Shown piece after piece: positions 10,362 to 22,652 of a stretch of DNA of 64,000 bases. The position numbers and the translations under genes were made by a program. Numbering within the stretch: the first letter of the stretch is position 1; the number at the start of each line of letters is the position of its first letter. The notes below the pieces were generated by a model. It was not told the origin of the DNA and searched no databases. It worked only from the letters and a program-made list of their open reading frames with translations. The stretch is from Litorilituus sp. Lineage in GTDB: Bacteria; Pseudomonadota; Gammaproteobacteria; Enterobacterales; Alteromonadaceae. The DNA lies in assembly GCA_030754235.1 (NCBI GenBank), contig JASMAS010000097.1:41196-105195 (forward strand). The letters are read 5' to 3'.

Positions 10362-10470
10362 AAGCTGTTGAACTTTCAAGTTTTTTGTAAGTGCTTATAC
10401 AAGGCTGAACCTTTTTGTGTGGTTGTTCCACATAAAAAGGTGATAACGCCGCAGCAATGTCCTACAAACG
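10362..10470 (+). repeat. Dispersed hairpin repeat, copy 1 of 3
   Basis: Shares with copies 2 and 3 the order: CTGTTGAACTTT start, an AT-rich left part, a hairpin, ATAACGCCG, then a (C)CAACAAACGC-type end. Here the hairpin is the clearest: CCTTTTTGTGTGG, loop TTGTT, CCACATAAAAAGG, 13 bp with one G-U wobble, followed by GGTGATAACGCC. It lies between convergent ftnA and the orphan DNA-binding gene. The distal inverted-repeat end seen in copy 3 is missing. Confidence 0.75.
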
Positions 10471-10481
10471 CTAATCCTCAA

Positions 10482-10793
10482 TTAACGCGATATAAATAAA
10501 TACCCTTCCCCCCTAATCGCTTTTATTCGTGAATCCCCATCACTAGCCAGTAACTTCTTTCTAGCGTTAGATATATGCGTATTGATACTATAGCTAGACT
10601 CAATAAGGCTACTGTTAAAAATATGCTCTGCGATATATTCTCTAAAAACCAAAAGAGGAGCACTTTCCATTAACAACCACAGTAAATTAAACTCTAACCC
10701 TGTCATTTTAATAACATTATTAGCGCAATAAACTTCTCTGGTGTTTGATGATATCTCAACATTATCAATCACAATTTTTTGTGATTTTAACAT
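10482..10793 (-). CDS. Orphan OmpR/PhoB-type winged-helix DNA-binding protein (CpxR-like, no receiver domain)
   Basis: 103 aa that consist only of a Trans_reg_C domain: LTGxEFxLLxLL-like MTGLEFNLLWLLM, the recognition-helix region SINTHISNARKKL and the wing ending IRGEGYLFIS. It is most like the C-terminal half of CpxR. Response regulators of this class normally carry a ~120-residue receiver with a phospho-Asp first; none precedes it here. The start ATG overlaps the end of the shifted lipoprotein frame as TAATG, suggesting coupling. It may be a stand-alone regulator or the remnant of a truncated one. Confidence 0.75.
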   Translation of the reverse strand: MLKSQKIVIDNVEISSNTREVYCANNVIKMTGLEFNLLWLLMESAPLLVFREYIAEHIFNSSLIESSYSINTHISNARKKLLASDGDSRIKAIRGEGYLFISR

Positions 10794-10898
10794 TATATGC
10801 CTTGATCAAATAAACTAGCCTTATAGCCCGTAGCTTGGCTTTCATCCGTTTTAATCACCAAAAATTGTTCATTCGATTGTTCATCTAATGTCAGCTCA
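10793..10898 (-). pseudogene. Shifted C-terminal segment of the lipoprotein gene (frame break)
   Basis: Downstream of the lipoprotein stop, the +1 frame stays open for 34-35 codons (KLELTLDEQSNEQFLVIKTD...) and stops in TAATG at the next gene's start. Removing one A from the AAAA run just before the stop joins it smoothly to the lipoprotein (IYNIDIILKLELTLDEQ). I read this as a one-base indel in the A-run. A sequencing error or recoding are alternatives. Confidence 0.5.
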
Positions 10899-11336
10899 AG
10901 CTTTTAAAATAATATCAATATTGTAAATCATCACCGAGGGCGATAAAACATCTTCATTCATGACAATAAGCTGAACAGTATCACCGCTAACGGTAATGTT
11001 ATCAGCATAAACAGTGGTTAAATCAGCACTATCACTACTACCTCCATCTTGCCACGCAAGTTCAAAAGAGTAAGTTCCGGTATCCACTTGCCTATAAGAT
11101 AAAGCATCACCATAAGGTACAGCGCTATAGGTAACTTCTACATCATCATCACTTGTAGCAAAATCTTCATCTATGGTTAAATATATCGCAGGAGAGTTGT
11201 TTGCGGTGTTATATAGTTTTACATAACCTTCTTCAGAATTATCACTTGATCCGCAAACTAACAGGCTTAAAACACTAGTTATAATCATTAATACCTTAGC
11301 TTTTTTTACATTGTGTATATATTCATTACGTTTCAT
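10896..11336 (-). CDS. Predicted lipoprotein, DUF4397-like
   Basis: The ORF track extends this upstream, but the ATG at 11336 has AAGGTG in front and starts a lipoprotein signal peptide with lipobox LLVC about 28 residues in. I therefore use 146 codons. The mature part is acidic and beta-rich (YVKLYNTANNSPAIYLTID, VPYGDALSYRQVDTGTY), resembling DUF4397 extracellular domains; that family call is tentative. The frame ends early at TGA after an A4 run, and the likely remainder continues in another frame. No recognised function. It is divergent from yhiN. Confidence 0.6.
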   Translation of the reverse strand: MKRNEYIHNVKKAKVLMIITSVLSLLVCGSSDNSEEGYVKLYNTANNSPAIYLTIDEDFATSDDDVEVTYSAVPYGDALSYRQVDTGTYSFELAWQDGGSSDSADLTTVYADNITVSGDTVQLIVMNEDVLSPSVMIYNIDIILKA

Positions 11337-11572
11337 GACATCACCTTGCTCATCATTGTTATTGCAATTTTTTTGTTCCTCAAAGCTGCCTATATAAAAT
11401 AGCGACAGTTTCGAGCGCAATAGAGTAGCCGGCTTATAATTTGCTCTTCTCTTTACACAACCTTTGCATTCCTTTATTTTCACTGATTACATGCAATGCT
11501 GTTAACACAGTAGCCATTCAATATATAATGAATAATAAAAATCATTTAATACTTTTAACGGTGGAAATTACA

Positions 11573-12754
11573 TTGCAAATTGACGTGTTAATAATTGGTG
11601 CCGGTGCCGCTGGCTTAATGTGTGCAGCTAGTGCAGGCTATAAAGGCCGAAGTGTTATAGTGGTTGACATGGGGAAAAAACCAGGCCGAAAAATACTAAT
11701 TAGTGGTGGTGGACGTTGTAATTTTACTAATGAAAATGCTACTCCTGACAACTACCTTTGTAATAATCCTCACTTTGTAAAGTCAGCATTAAGTCGTTAT
11801 TCCGCTCAAGACTTTATTGACCTAGTTGACCGTCATAACCTTAAGTATCACCACAAAACTTTAGGACAGTTATTTTGTGACGACAGTGCCCAAGATATTG
11901 TTGATATATTATTAACCGAGTGTGAATGGGCTGGAGTCAATATAAGGCTGCAAAACGAGGTACTCAACGTCGCTCACAATGACAATGGTTATTGCGTAAC
12001 TACTTCTGATGCAACTTATCAATGTAAATCACTTGTAGTAGCTTCTGGCGGCTTAACAATGCCTAAACTTGGTGCTAGCCCTATCGGTTATACAATTGCG
12101 GAACAATTTGGATTGAACGTACTGCCTACTACCGCAGCATTAGTTCCTTTAACTCTTCATAATCACGATAAAAAACTTTTTGAAGGTTTATCCGGAATAA
12201 GCATTGACTGTAATGTTAGCAGTGAAGATGGCACAAACTTTCGAGAAAATATCCTTTTTACCCATAGGGGTCTGTCAGGCCCTGCAATCTTACAAATATC
12301 ATCTTTTTGGCGTGCAGGGCAAGCCATAACCCTCAACTTGTTACCCTCTCACAACTTGCTTGACCTTTTCAGTGAATGGCGACAAAACCAAGCACAAAAA
12401 TCATTGAAAAATTTATTTTCATCTTTATTACCTAAACGCTTTGTTGAAGTCTTAGTTAACGAAGGTACTGTCTTAGATAAAGCGGTCAATCAATTAACCC
12501 ATAGTGAAATGACACAAGTTGCCAGTTCGATTCACGCTTGGCAAATTAAACCCAATGGTACCGAAGGTTACAGAACAGCTGAAGTTACCCTAGCAGGTGT
12601 AGATACCAATGAATTATCATCAAAAACTTTTGAAGCCAAACAAAGAAAAGGACTTTATTTTATTGGGGAAGTTGTAGATGTTACCGGTCATTTGGGGGGC
12701 TACAACTTCCAATGGTGCTGGTCTAGTGGTTGGGCATGTGGGCAAGCAATATAG
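11573..12754 (+). CDS. yhiN: HI0933-family FAD-dependent flavoprotein (YhiN)
   Basis: BaiN/HI0933-type flavoprotein of unknown physiological substrate. The Rossmann FAD motif DVLIIGAGAAGLMCAASAG opens the protein, followed by GRKILISGGGRCNFTN and a C-terminal FAD contact YFIGEVVDVTGHLGGYNFQ, both diagnostic. The track's ATG at 11441 adds about 44 residues with no family counterpart. A TTG at 11573 with GGTGGA 8 nt upstream gives a normal N-terminus, so I chose it; an ATG at 11528 is the other option. It ends at a strong bidirectional terminator shared with atpC. Confidence 0.88.
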   Translation: MQIDVLIIGAGAAGLMCAASAGYKGRSVIVVDMGKKPGRKILISGGGRCNFTNENATPDNYLCNNPHFVKSALSRYSAQDFIDLVDRHNLKYHHKTLGQLFCDDSAQDIVDILLTECEWAGVNIRLQNEVLNVAHNDNGYCVTTSDATYQCKSLVVASGGLTMPKLGASPIGYTIAEQFGLNVLPTTAALVPLTLHNHDKKLFEGLSGISIDCNVSSEDGTNFRENILFTHRGLSGPAILQISSFWRAGQAITLNLLPSHNLLDLFSEWRQNQAQKSLKNLFSSLLPKRFVEVLVNEGTVLDKAVNQLTHSEMTQVASSIHAWQIKPNGTEGYRTAEVTLAGVDTNELSSKTFEAKQRKGLYFIGEVVDVTGHLGGYNFQWCWSSGWACGQAI

Positions 12755-12767
12755 CTAATAGAAACAA

Positions 12768-12800
12768 AAACGCCCTGTTACATGTTGTAACAGGGCGTTT
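12768..12800. terminator. Bidirectional terminator between yhiN and atpC
   Basis: A 15-bp perfect stem (AAACGCCCTGTTACA and its complement) with a 3-nt loop, with A and T runs at both bases. It can end both the plus-strand yhiN transcript and the minus-strand atp operon. Confidence 0.9.
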
Positions 12801-12844
12801 ATAATTTAATTCACTAAACCTTGTTTATACTTTTAAACGAAGTA

Positions 12845-13267
12845 TTAACCTTTCTTTTTAGTCGCTTGAATAACGCGTAATTGCGCTACCGCACGTGCTA
12901 ATTCAGCAGCAACTTCTGCATAGTCAATATCACCACCATGAGCGTTGATGTTTTCTTCTGCACGTCGTTTTGCTTCTTCAGCTGCTTGTTCATTCAAATC
13001 ATCAGCACGTGTTGCCACATCGGCAAGTACAGTAACATGATTGGGTTGAACTTCTAGCATACCACCAGAAAGATAGATAACTTCTTCGCTACCATCTTTT
13101 TTAGTGATAAGAGCCATACCAGGTTTTAGTGAGGTCAGTAAAGGTGCGTGGCCAGGCATAATACCCAACTCACCTTCACTACCTGTGATCTGCAATGATT
13201 TAATGCTACCCGAAAATAAACTTTCTTGTGCACTGACTACATCCAGATTTACAGTTAATAATGCCAT
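12845..13267 (-). CDS. atpC: ATP synthase F1 epsilon subunit
   Basis: 140 aa. Central-stalk subunit that couples rotation and inhibits ATP hydrolysis. N-terminal beta-sandwich with [21 protein letters not shown], the family hallmark, then a C-terminal helical hairpin rich in Ala ([16 protein letters not shown]). Last gene of the minus-strand atp operon, 62 bp after atpD and followed by the strong terminator. Confidence 0.97.
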   Translation of the reverse strand: MALLTVNLDVVSAQESLFSGSIKSLQITGSEGELGIMPGHAPLLTSLKPGMALITKKDGSEEVIYLSGGMLEVQPNHVTVLADVATRADDLNEQAAEEAKRRAEENINAHGGDIDYAEVAAELARAVAQLRVIQATKKKG

Positions 13268-13328
13268 TTGACTCGACCTCTTTTGCTGTAAGTATCTGCA
13301 AAACTATTTACAGATACTTACTAGATGA

Positions 13329-14735
<1,407 letters not shown>

Positions 14736-14815
14736 CTAACCGCATTTTACAGTTAGCTTTACGTTAAATTACGAAATTCTCTTTACCTGTTAAGTATTAT
14801 CTTTTGAGATAAGGC

Positions 14816-15679
14816 TTAACCAACCGCAGCAGCACCAGCAACAATTTCGCCCAACTCTTGGGTAATTGCCGCTTGACGCGCCTTGTTAAATACCAATTGT
14901 AAATCATCAATTAATTCGCCAGCATTATCTGTAGCGGCTTTCATTGCAATCATACGGGCGGCTTGTTCACAAGCTAGGTTTTCAACCACGCCTTGGTATA
15001 CCTGCGATTCAATATAACGAACCAATAGTTGATCTAACAAAGCGTTAGCATCTGGTTCGTATATGTAATCCCAACGATGTTTAATTGCTTCATCGTCAGA
15101 TTTAGGTAAAGGTAACAACTGATCAACTGTTGGTTGCTGTGTCATAGTATTAACAAACTTGTTATAAACGACGAACAACTTATCAATTTCACCGTCATCA
15201 TAGGCTTTTAGCATCACCTGTACGCTACCAACTAAGTCGGTAACAGAAGGGCTATCGCCTAATCCTGAAATTTGTGCAGTTACTTTTGCGCCCATATTGT
15301 TGAAGAACGAAGTAGCTTTAGATCCCACTACTGCAAACTCAACGTCGGCTTCTTCTGATTGCCATTTAGCGGCATCAGCAAGTACTTTCTTAAATAAGTT
15401 AATATTTAAGCCACCACACAAACCACGGTCTGTTGATACAACAATATAGCCTACACGCTTAACTTGACGCTCTTCCATATAAGGATGGCGATATTCCAAG
15501 TTACCAAGCGCGATGTGACCGATCACATTTCGTATATTTGTCGCATATGGACGAGAAGCTGCCATGCCATCTTGCGCTTTGCGCATTTTTGAGGCGGCGA
15601 CCATTTCCATAGCGTTTGTGATCTTTTGAGTGTTTTGTACACTCGCAATCTTGGTTTTTATTTCTTTACCAACGGCCAT
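14816..15679 (-). CDS. atpG: ATP synthase F1 gamma subunit
   Basis: 287 aa, the rotating central shaft. Conserved N-terminus [21 protein letters not shown] with [11 protein letters not shown], and C-terminal [28 protein letters not shown], are both nearly invariant in the family. Same length as E. coli AtpG. Confidence 0.97.
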   Translation of the reverse strand: MAVGKEIKTKIASVQNTQKITNAMEMVAASKMRKAQDGMAASRPYATNIRNVIGHIALGNLEYRHPYMEERQVKRVGYIVVSTDRGLCGGLNINLFKKVLADAAKWQSEEADVEFAVVGSKATSFFNNMGAKVTAQISGLGDSPSVTDLVGSVQVMLKAYDDGEIDKLFVVYNKFVNTMTQQPTVDQLLPLPKSDDEAIKHRWDYIYEPDANALLDQLLVRYIESQVYQGVVENLACEQAARMIAMKAATDNAGELIDDLQLVFNKARQAAITQELGEIVAGAAAVG

Positions 15680-15717
15680 GACTCTTTCTCCGAAAAGGTT
15701 ACTTAATTAAAAACTTC

Positions 15718-17259
15718 TTACCAAGTTTGCGTCGACTTGAATTTTTCAAGTGCTGACGTCAAGCTTGCTTCGATGTCTTTATCGTAGTTACCAGATTCGT
15801 TAATAGTAGCCATAAGCTCAGCTTGGTTACTGTTCATATAGGCTTGTAACGCGTCTTCAAAATCATTGATTTTGTTGATAGCAACGTCATTTAAGAAACC
15901 TTTTTCCGCAGCAAATAAAGACACTGCTGTTTCAGCAACAGATAACGGGCTGTATTGCTTTTGCTTCATTAATTCAGTAACACGTTGACCATGCTCTAGT
16001 TGAGCACGAGTAGCGTCATCTAAGTCTGATGCAAATTGAGCGAATGCCGCTAATTCACGATATTGAGCTAATGCTAAACGAATACCACCACCAAGTTTCT
16101 TGATGATCTTAGTTTGAGCAGCACCACCAACACGAGATACTGATAAACCAGCATTTACCGCAGGTCTAATACCAGAGTTGAATAAATCAGACTCTAGGAA
16201 TATTTGACCATCAGTAATTGAGATCACATTCGTTGGTACGAAAGCTGATACATCACCTGCTTGGGTTTCAATAATAGGCAGAGCAGTTAAAGATCCTGTT
16301 TGACCTTTGACTTCACCGTTAGTGAATTTCTCTACATACTCTTCGTTTACACGCGCTGCACGTTCTAATAAACGGCTGTGAAGATAGAAAACATCACCAG
16401 GGTATGCTTCACGACCAGGCGGACGACGAAGTAGTAATGAAATTTGACGATAAGCAACAGCTTGCTTAGACAAATCATCATACACGATTAATGCGTCTTC
16501 ACCGCGATCACGGAAGTATTCACCCATTGAGCAACCAGAATATGGTGCAAGGTATTGAAGTGCTGCTGCTTCAGAAGCAGACGCTACAACAACAATAGTA
16601 TTTGATAACGCACCGTGCTCTTCTAAGCTACGTACTACGTTAGCAACCGTTGACGCTTTTTGGCCAATAGCTACATAAATACTTTTGATACCGGTATTTT
16701 TTTGGTTGATGATGGCGTCAAGTGCAATCGCTGATTTACCGATTTGACGGTCACCAATGATTAATTCACGTTGGCCACGACCAATTGGAATCATAGAGTC
16801 AATTGACTTGATACCTGTTTGCACTGGTTGGTCAACTGATTTACGTTCAATAACACCTGGTGCAACAACTTCTACTGGAGAGAAGCCATCGTTATCAATT
16901 GGGCCTTTGCCATCAATTGGCTCACCTAAAGTGTTTACTACACGGCCTAAAAGACCACGACCTACAGGTACTTCCAATATACGGCCTGTACCTTTAACTT
17001 TTTGTCCTTCCGCTAAATCAGCGTAAGGACCCATAACTACCGCACCGACCGAATCACGGTCAAGGTTTAACGCGATAGCATAACGACTACCAGGAAGTTC
17101 GATCATTTCACCTTGCATTACATCGGCAAGGCCATGGATACGAATGATACCGTCTGTTACAGAAACGATAGTACCTTCGTTACGAGCTTCGCTGACAACG
17201 TCAAACTGTTCAATTCGATTTTTGATCAGTTCAGCGATTTCAGTGGAATTCAGTTGCAT
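15718..17259 (-). CDS. atpA: ATP synthase F1 alpha subunit
   Basis: 513 aa, the non-catalytic nucleotide-binding subunit. P-loop [13 protein letters not shown], with Ile and Ser where E. coli has Thr and Thr (GDRQTGKT). The arginine-finger region [19 protein letters not shown] is present. Same length as E. coli. It lies 15 bp after atpH. Confidence 0.98.
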   Translation of the reverse strand: MQLNSTEIAELIKNRIEQFDVVSEARNEGTIVSVTDGIIRIHGLADVMQGEMIELPGSRYAIALNLDRDSVGAVVMGPYADLAEGQKVKGTGRILEVPVGRGLLGRVVNTLGEPIDGKGPIDNDGFSPVEVVAPGVIERKSVDQPVQTGIKSIDSMIPIGRGQRELIIGDRQIGKSAIALDAIINQKNTGIKSIYVAIGQKASTVANVVRSLEEHGALSNTIVVVASASEAAALQYLAPYSGCSMGEYFRDRGEDALIVYDDLSKQAVAYRQISLLLRRPPGREAYPGDVFYLHSRLLERAARVNEEYVEKFTNGEVKGQTGSLTALPIIETQAGDVSAFVPTNVISITDGQIFLESDLFNSGIRPAVNAGLSVSRVGGAAQTKIIKKLGGGIRLALAQYRELAAFAQFASDLDDATRAQLEHGQRVTELMKQKQYSPLSVAETAVSLFAAEKGFLNDVAINKINDFEDALQAYMNSNQAELMATINESGNYDKDIEASLTSALEKFKSTQTW

Positions 17260-17274
17260 GCTCTGTTCCCTTAT

Positions 17275-17808
17275 CTAAGATTGTAGTGTTGTTGCTAAAC
17301 GGCTCAATTTACCTTGTACAGAGCCATCAATAACCATGTCTCCAGCTTGAATAATTAAGCCAGAAACGATGCTTGCATCAACAATACAATTAAGCTTTAC
17401 TTTACGTGCCAAACGCTTTTCAAGCGCGGCGCTTAATGTTTTTGTCTGTGCTACTTTTAATTTAACAGCAGAGGTAACATCCACAGTAATTTCTTGATCA
17501 TATTCAGCTTTTAAAGCTGTAAATCCTTCAAGCACCTGTGGTAGCACCAACAAACGTTCATTTTCAGCCAATATTTTTATAAAATTTTGACCTTTTTCAT
17601 CAATTTGCTCACCACAAACATTCATAAATATTGTTTGTGCTTGCTCTGCTGATGCACCACCGGTCAAATAACCGATAATGGTTTCGTCTTTAGCAACTTC
17701 AGCGGCAAATGTTAACTGGGCTAACCAGGCATCTACGGCTTTAGCTTCTAGAGCGAAGTCGAACGCTGCTTTAGCGTAAGGACGAGCAACAGTTGTCAAT
17801 TCAGACAT
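17275..17808 (-). CDS. atpH: ATP synthase delta subunit (stator)
   Basis: 177 aa, joining the b-subunit stalk to the top of F1. N-terminal ELTTVARPYAKAAFDFALE and C-terminal IQAGDMVIDGSVQGKLSRLATTL are hallmarks of the OSCP/delta family. Between atpF and atpA with gaps of 13 and 15 bp, so co-translated. Confidence 0.96.
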   Translation of the reverse strand: MSELTTVARPYAKAAFDFALEAKAVDAWLAQLTFAAEVAKDETIIGYLTGGASAEQAQTIFMNVCGEQIDEKGQNFIKILAENERLLVLPQVLEGFTALKAEYDQEITVDVTSAVKLKVAQTKTLSAALEKRLARKVKLNCIVDASIVSGLIIQAGDMVIDGSVQGKLSRLATTLQS

Positions 17809-17821
17809 AGCTCAGTTCCTC

Positions 17822-18292
17822 TTAAAGTTCAGCTACGAGTTTATCTAAAATGTCGCTATGTGCAGCGGCATCGATTGAACGCTCAAGAATTTTCTCGGCA
17901 CCGGCAACAGCAAGAACAGCCACTTGTTGGCGTAATTCTTCTTTAGCACGGTTACGTTCAGTTTCTATTTCTGCATGACCTGTCGCTAAGATTCTTTCTT
18001 TCTCAGCTTGTGCCTTACCAGCCGCTTCTTCAACAATTCTAGCTTCAAGCTTTTTAGCAGTATCAACAATAGATGCAGCTTCAACTTTAGCTTCTTTTAA
18101 TTGTGCTGTAGCTTTTGCTTGAGCAAGCTCAAGATCTTTAGCTGCGCGGTCTGAAGCAGCAAGTCCATCAGCAATAGTTGCTTGACGAGCTTCGATGGCA
18201 CCAATAATGGGTGGCCATACATACTTCATACAGAATATTACAAATACGACAAAAGCGACTAATTGGCCAATCAGTGTGGCATTAATATCCAT
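17822..18292 (-). CDS. atpF: ATP synthase Fo b subunit (stator stalk)
   Basis: 156 aa, same length as E. coli AtpF. One N-terminal membrane helix ([23 protein letters not shown]) is followed by a long charged Ala-rich coiled coil. It dimerises to form the peripheral stalk. Confidence 0.96.
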   Translation of the reverse strand: MDINATLIGQLVAFVVFVIFCMKYVWPPIIGAIEARQATIADGLAASDRAAKDLELAQAKATAQLKEAKVEAASIVDTAKKLEARIVEEAAGKAQAEKERILATGHAEIETERNRAKEELRQQVAVLAVAGAEKILERSIDAAAHSDILDKLVAEL

Positions 18293-18335
18293 TGTACGTA
18301 CCTCCTAACAATGTTCGTTAAAAAAAAATGGTTTC

Positions 18336-18572
<237 letters not shown>

Positions 18573-18656
18573 TTATTTAAAGTAAAGTTTAAAGTTAAAA
18601 AAATAATTTTTCTGGGCTTCCTGCCCTACCATCAACGCTAATAAAAGCACTGATGA

Positions 18657-19466
<810 letters not shown>

Positions 19467-19500
19467 TTAAAAATAAAAATCTTTCTGCTTCAACTACACG

Positions 19501-19884
19501 TTAAAGCTTGATAAAAAAAGGGGCTAGTAAGGGTAAAACCATTACCAAACAAAACATTGCAAAAAATGGAATTGGCAGTAGCACTAAAAATTTAAAAGCC
19601 AGTGCAAATAACAAAGCCGTGAGAGCCATTTTTAACTTTACGCCACTAAAAAATGATTCAACCACTTTTTTAGAGGACTGAGCTCCTGCATATTTAAATG
19701 CTTTTAGAGCAAAAAATATATTAGGGATTATTGCGACCACGCCACCAGTTGCTATTGATCTAGCATGGGCTACACCCCAAACAAAATATGTAACTAATGT
19801 TGTTAAAAGTACTACAAGTACGGTGAATAATATTTGAGTAAAGGCTAATTTTCGCCCTGCTGTTGTTAATTTATTATTCATCAT
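19501..19884 (-). CDS. atpI: ATP synthase assembly protein I
   Basis: 127-aa membrane protein with four predicted helices. First gene of the atp operon, where AtpI assists c-ring assembly. Sequence conservation in this family is low. The call rests on hydrophobic profile, length and position directly upstream of atpB. Confidence 0.85.
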   Translation of the reverse strand: MMNNKLTTAGRKLAFTQILFTVLVVLLTTLVTYFVWGVAHARSIATGGVVAIIPNIFFALKAFKYAGAQSSKKVVESFFSGVKLKMALTALLFALAFKFLVLLPIPFFAMFCLVMVLPLLAPFFIKL

Positions 19885-20002
19885 TACTGATTAAAAAACG
19901 GGTTATAAACCATTAGCAAAAATATCGCATATAAATACGAACAAAATCGTAGATTAACAAGTTTTTTATAGTAAAAACTTTACCACTAAAAAAGTCAGCG
20001 CA

Positions 20003-20030
20003 AGTATACCCATTCTGGCTTTTTTTGCAA
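20003..20030 (-). promoter_or_regulatory. Probable sigma-70 promoter of the atp operon
   Basis: On the minus strand, TTGCAA, a 16-nt spacer and TATACT stand about 120 nt upstream of atpI, followed by a GC-containing discriminator (TGCGCTGAC). The rest of the 316-bp parB-atpI gap holds only an AT-rich leader. The 71-aa ORF in it looks spurious. Confidence 0.6.
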
Positions 20031-20200
20031 GAAAATAGGGCATTGAACGCCCCTTATTTGTGCGAATAATTGATATTTTTTTGATAAATACCACCAAAAG
20101 AGTAGTAAAAATTAAGGAAAGGGGGAAATCACAACCTGATATCCCTTTACAACGATAATGAGGTACTAAGGGATTAATCACGTATAAAAGTCACAAAAAC

Positions 20201-21103
20201 TTAATTTACCTTAGCGATAAATTCATTTAATTCAGCTAAATTAGCGTAAGATATCACCAACTTACCTTTGCCTTTTTTATTATGACTTACAGCAACTTTA
20301 AGCCCTATTTTATCTGCTAAATCTTGTTCTATATTATTTGTTACTTCGTCTTTCTCTTTTACTGGCTTTTCTTCACTTGGGTTTTGAATTTTTTTGATCA
20401 GCGCTTCTGTTTCTCTTACGGTTAACTCTTTAGCAGCAACGGTTCTTGCAGCACCAGCTTGCAAGCTATCAGCAAGTGATAACAAGGCACGTGCATGACC
20501 CATTTCAATATCACCATTTTCTAAGAAAGTTTTCACTTCATCATTCAAATTGTTTAAGCGGAGTAAATTTGTCACCGTAGTACGTGATTTCCCCACAGCA
20601 AGGGCTACTTCTTGGTGTGTTAAATCGAACTCTCTCAGTAAACGCTCTAATGCAATAGCTTCTTCCATGGCATTGAGATCTTCACGCTGAATGTTTTCAA
20701 TTAAGGCAATAGCAACAGCAGATTCATCCGGCACATCTTTAATTAAGCAGGGGACTTCAGTTAATTGTGCTAATTGTGCTGCTCGCCAACGACGCTCACC
20801 GGCAATAATTTCATACTTTCTATCACCAGACTTATCTTCACTGATTAAACGCACGACAATTGGCTGAATAATACCTTGAGATTGAATAGATAATGAAAGC
20901 TCTTCTAAAGCGGTATCTGACATATCTTTTCGTGGCTGATATTTACCAGGTGATAATTGGTCAATAGCAATCTTACTCAAATCACCATCTTTGGGTTTTA
21001 GTTCAGAGTTATCGGCGATATCATCTTTACTAGGCGCTTTTACTTGGGGCGTTAGAAGGGCATCAAGACCTCTGCCTAAACCTCTTTTTTTTGCTGGGCT
21101 CAT
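20201..21103 (-). CDS. parB: Chromosome partitioning protein ParB
   Basis: 300 aa. Site-specific DNA-binding CTPase clamp that loads at parS and spreads. N-terminal KKRGLGRGLDALL, the CTP-binding GERRWRAAQLAQL, the helix-turn-helix QEVALAVGKSRTTVTNLLRL and a C-terminal dimerisation domain are all present. It lies 14 bp after parA. Its likely targets, two perfect parS palindromes, lie about 14 kb away inside recF. Confidence 0.97.
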   Translation of the reverse strand: MSPAKKRGLGRGLDALLTPQVKAPSKDDIADNSELKPKDGDLSKIAIDQLSPGKYQPRKDMSDTALEELSLSIQSQGIIQPIVVRLISEDKSGDRKYEIIAGERRWRAAQLAQLTEVPCLIKDVPDESAVAIALIENIQREDLNAMEEAIALERLLREFDLTHQEVALAVGKSRTTVTNLLRLNNLNDEVKTFLENGDIEMGHARALLSLADSLQAGAARTVAAKELTVRETEALIKKIQNPSEEKPVKEKDEVTNNIEQDLADKIGLKVAVSHNKKGKGKLVISYANLAELNEFIAKVN

Positions 21104-21117
21104 AATTTTCCTTGGAC

Positions 21118-21939
21118 TTATTCGGCAGTGGTTGTACTTTGTTTTGTTGATTTATTGATCGTTACTTGTTTATTTACTGGATTTTTACGTAAAACCTCAC
21201 CGGCTAAAGCTAAATAAGCTTTAGCGCCTGTTGAAGATTTATCATAGTACATGGCAGGAGCCCCAAAACTCGGCGCTTCAGCTAAACGCACATTACGTGG
21301 AATAACACTACGGTAAACTTTATCACCAAAATGACGTTTTAATTGCTCTGAAACATCATTGGCTAAGCGATTACGTGGATCATACATAGTGCGTAAAATA
21401 CCTTCAATATGCAGCTCGCTATTAACCACCGAGGTTAACTTTGAAATAGTATCCATTAAAGCGGTTAACCCTTCAAGTGCATAATATTCACACTGCATTG
21501 GTACTAAAACTGAATCTGCAGCTGTCATCGCATTGACCGTGAGCATATTAAGTGAAGGAGGGCAGTCAATTATAATAAAGTCGTAATAATCTTTAACAGG
21601 CGCTAAGGCTGTCTTTAAACGTTGCTCACGAGCAAAAACTTCCATTAATTTAATTTCGGCGGCGGTTACATCAGTATTTGCTGCTAATAAATCATATAAG
21701 CCCGACGTTTCAGTTTGTACAACCTCTTCAACTGAATGTTCATCAATCAATAGCTCATAACAAGTAGAAGGTACTTCATATTTATCAATGCCACTGGCCA
21801 TAGTGGCATTGCCTTGCGGATCAAGGTCAATTAATAAAATTTTTCGCTTGGTCGCTGCCAATGAAGCAGCCAAATTTACCGCAGTTGTTGTTTTTCCAAC
21901 ACCACCTTTTTGATTTGCAACAGCTATTATTTTTCCCAC
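21118..21939 (-). CDS. parA: Chromosome partitioning ATPase ParA (Soj)
   Basis: 273 aa deviant-Walker ATPase that moves ParB-parS complexes along the nucleoid. The motif KGGVGKTTTAVNLAAS has the signature first Lys, and DYDFIIIDCPPSLNMLT-like Walker B follows. The C-terminus has a short Thr/Ser/Lys-rich tail. The rsmG-parA-parB order is standard in this class. Confidence 0.97.
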   Translation of the reverse strand: MGKIIAVANQKGGVGKTTTAVNLAASLAATKRKILLIDLDPQGNATMASGIDKYEVPSTCYELLIDEHSVEEVVQTETSGLYDLLAANTDVTAAEIKLMEVFAREQRLKTALAPVKDYYDFIIIDCPPSLNMLTVNAMTAADSVLVPMQCEYYALEGLTALMDTISKLTSVVNSELHIEGILRTMYDPRNRLANDVSEQLKRHFGDKVYRSVIPRNVRLAEAPSFGAPAMYYDKSSTGAKAYLALAGEVLRKNPVNKQVTINKSTKQSTTTAE

Positions 21940-21997
21940 AAGCGCCCCTATATTTTATTATATTATTTATTTTCCGTTTATCCTGAGCAATTATTTT

Positions 21998-22627
21998 TTA
22001 TTTAATTTTTTTTAAAACAAGTACATGACGCTCACCTACAAGTTCAGGTACTTTTATTTCATGGCTAGATACTAACTCAATATTTTCAGGGAGTTGTGTT
22101 AACTCATCCGTTGGATATTGTCCTTTTAAGGCAAAAAATTGACCATGTTCTTTAGTTACTAAATGTGAACACCAAGCTACCATATCATTTAATGATGAAA
22201 AGGCTCGACTTAATACACCATCAAAAGCTGTTTCAATAGTGTATTTTTCCACTCTTGACTTTACTGGCTCAACATTAGTTAATTTTAATTGAAAAATAAC
22301 TTGTCTTAAAAAAGTGATACGTTTACCTAAACTGTCTAATAATACAAAGTTTCGCTCTGGATACAAAATGGCCAGAGGGATCCCAGGTAAGCCAGGGCCG
22401 GTTCCAACATCGATAAACATATTCCCTTGCAATACTTCACCTACCATCAAGCTATCCATAATATGTTTCACTAACATTTCTTGAGGATCGCGTACTGATG
22501 TTAAGTTATATGCTTTATTCCATTTAGTTAATAATTCAACATAATGAATAAGTAATTGCACTTGTTGCTCAGATACTTGTAGCGATGTTTTAGCAAGTAA
22601 AGCCTGTAATTGTGCGGTTAGTGTCAT
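21998..22627 (-). CDS. rsmG: 16S rRNA (guanine527-N7)-methyltransferase
   Basis: 209 aa, methylates G527 of 16S rRNA; its loss gives low-level streptomycin resistance in E. coli. The SAM motif [15 protein letters not shown] and N-terminal [14 protein letters not shown] are diagnostic (formerly GidB). 25 bp downstream of mnmG, consistent with one transcript. Confidence 0.97.
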   Translation of the reverse strand: MTLTAQLQALLAKTSLQVSEQQVQLLIHYVELLTKWNKAYNLTSVRDPQEMLVKHIMDSLMVGEVLQGNMFIDVGTGPGLPGIPLAILYPERNFVLLDSLGKRITFLRQVIFQLKLTNVEPVKSRVEKYTIETAFDGVLSRAFSSLNDMVAWCSHLVTKEHGQFFALKGQYPTDELTQLPENIELVSSHEIKVPELVGERHVLVLKKIK

Positions 22628-22652
22628 TTTATTATCTTATTAGTTATGTTTA

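Noticed and set aside
10896-10912. Programmed -1 frameshift at TTTAAAA near the lipoprotein stop
   Set aside because: The heptamer is in the slippery phase, but the -1 frame stops after three codons. The open frame is +1, which does not fit -1 slippage.
16757-17026. 89-aa plus ORF and similar ORFs opposite atp genes (14446, 18703, 19273)
   Set aside because: Shadow frames of the highly conserved atpA, atpD and atpB genes.
19966-20181. 71-aa minus ORF between parB and atpI
   Set aside because: It overlaps the atp promoter, has no recognisable domain, and its composition looks like translated AT-rich leader.
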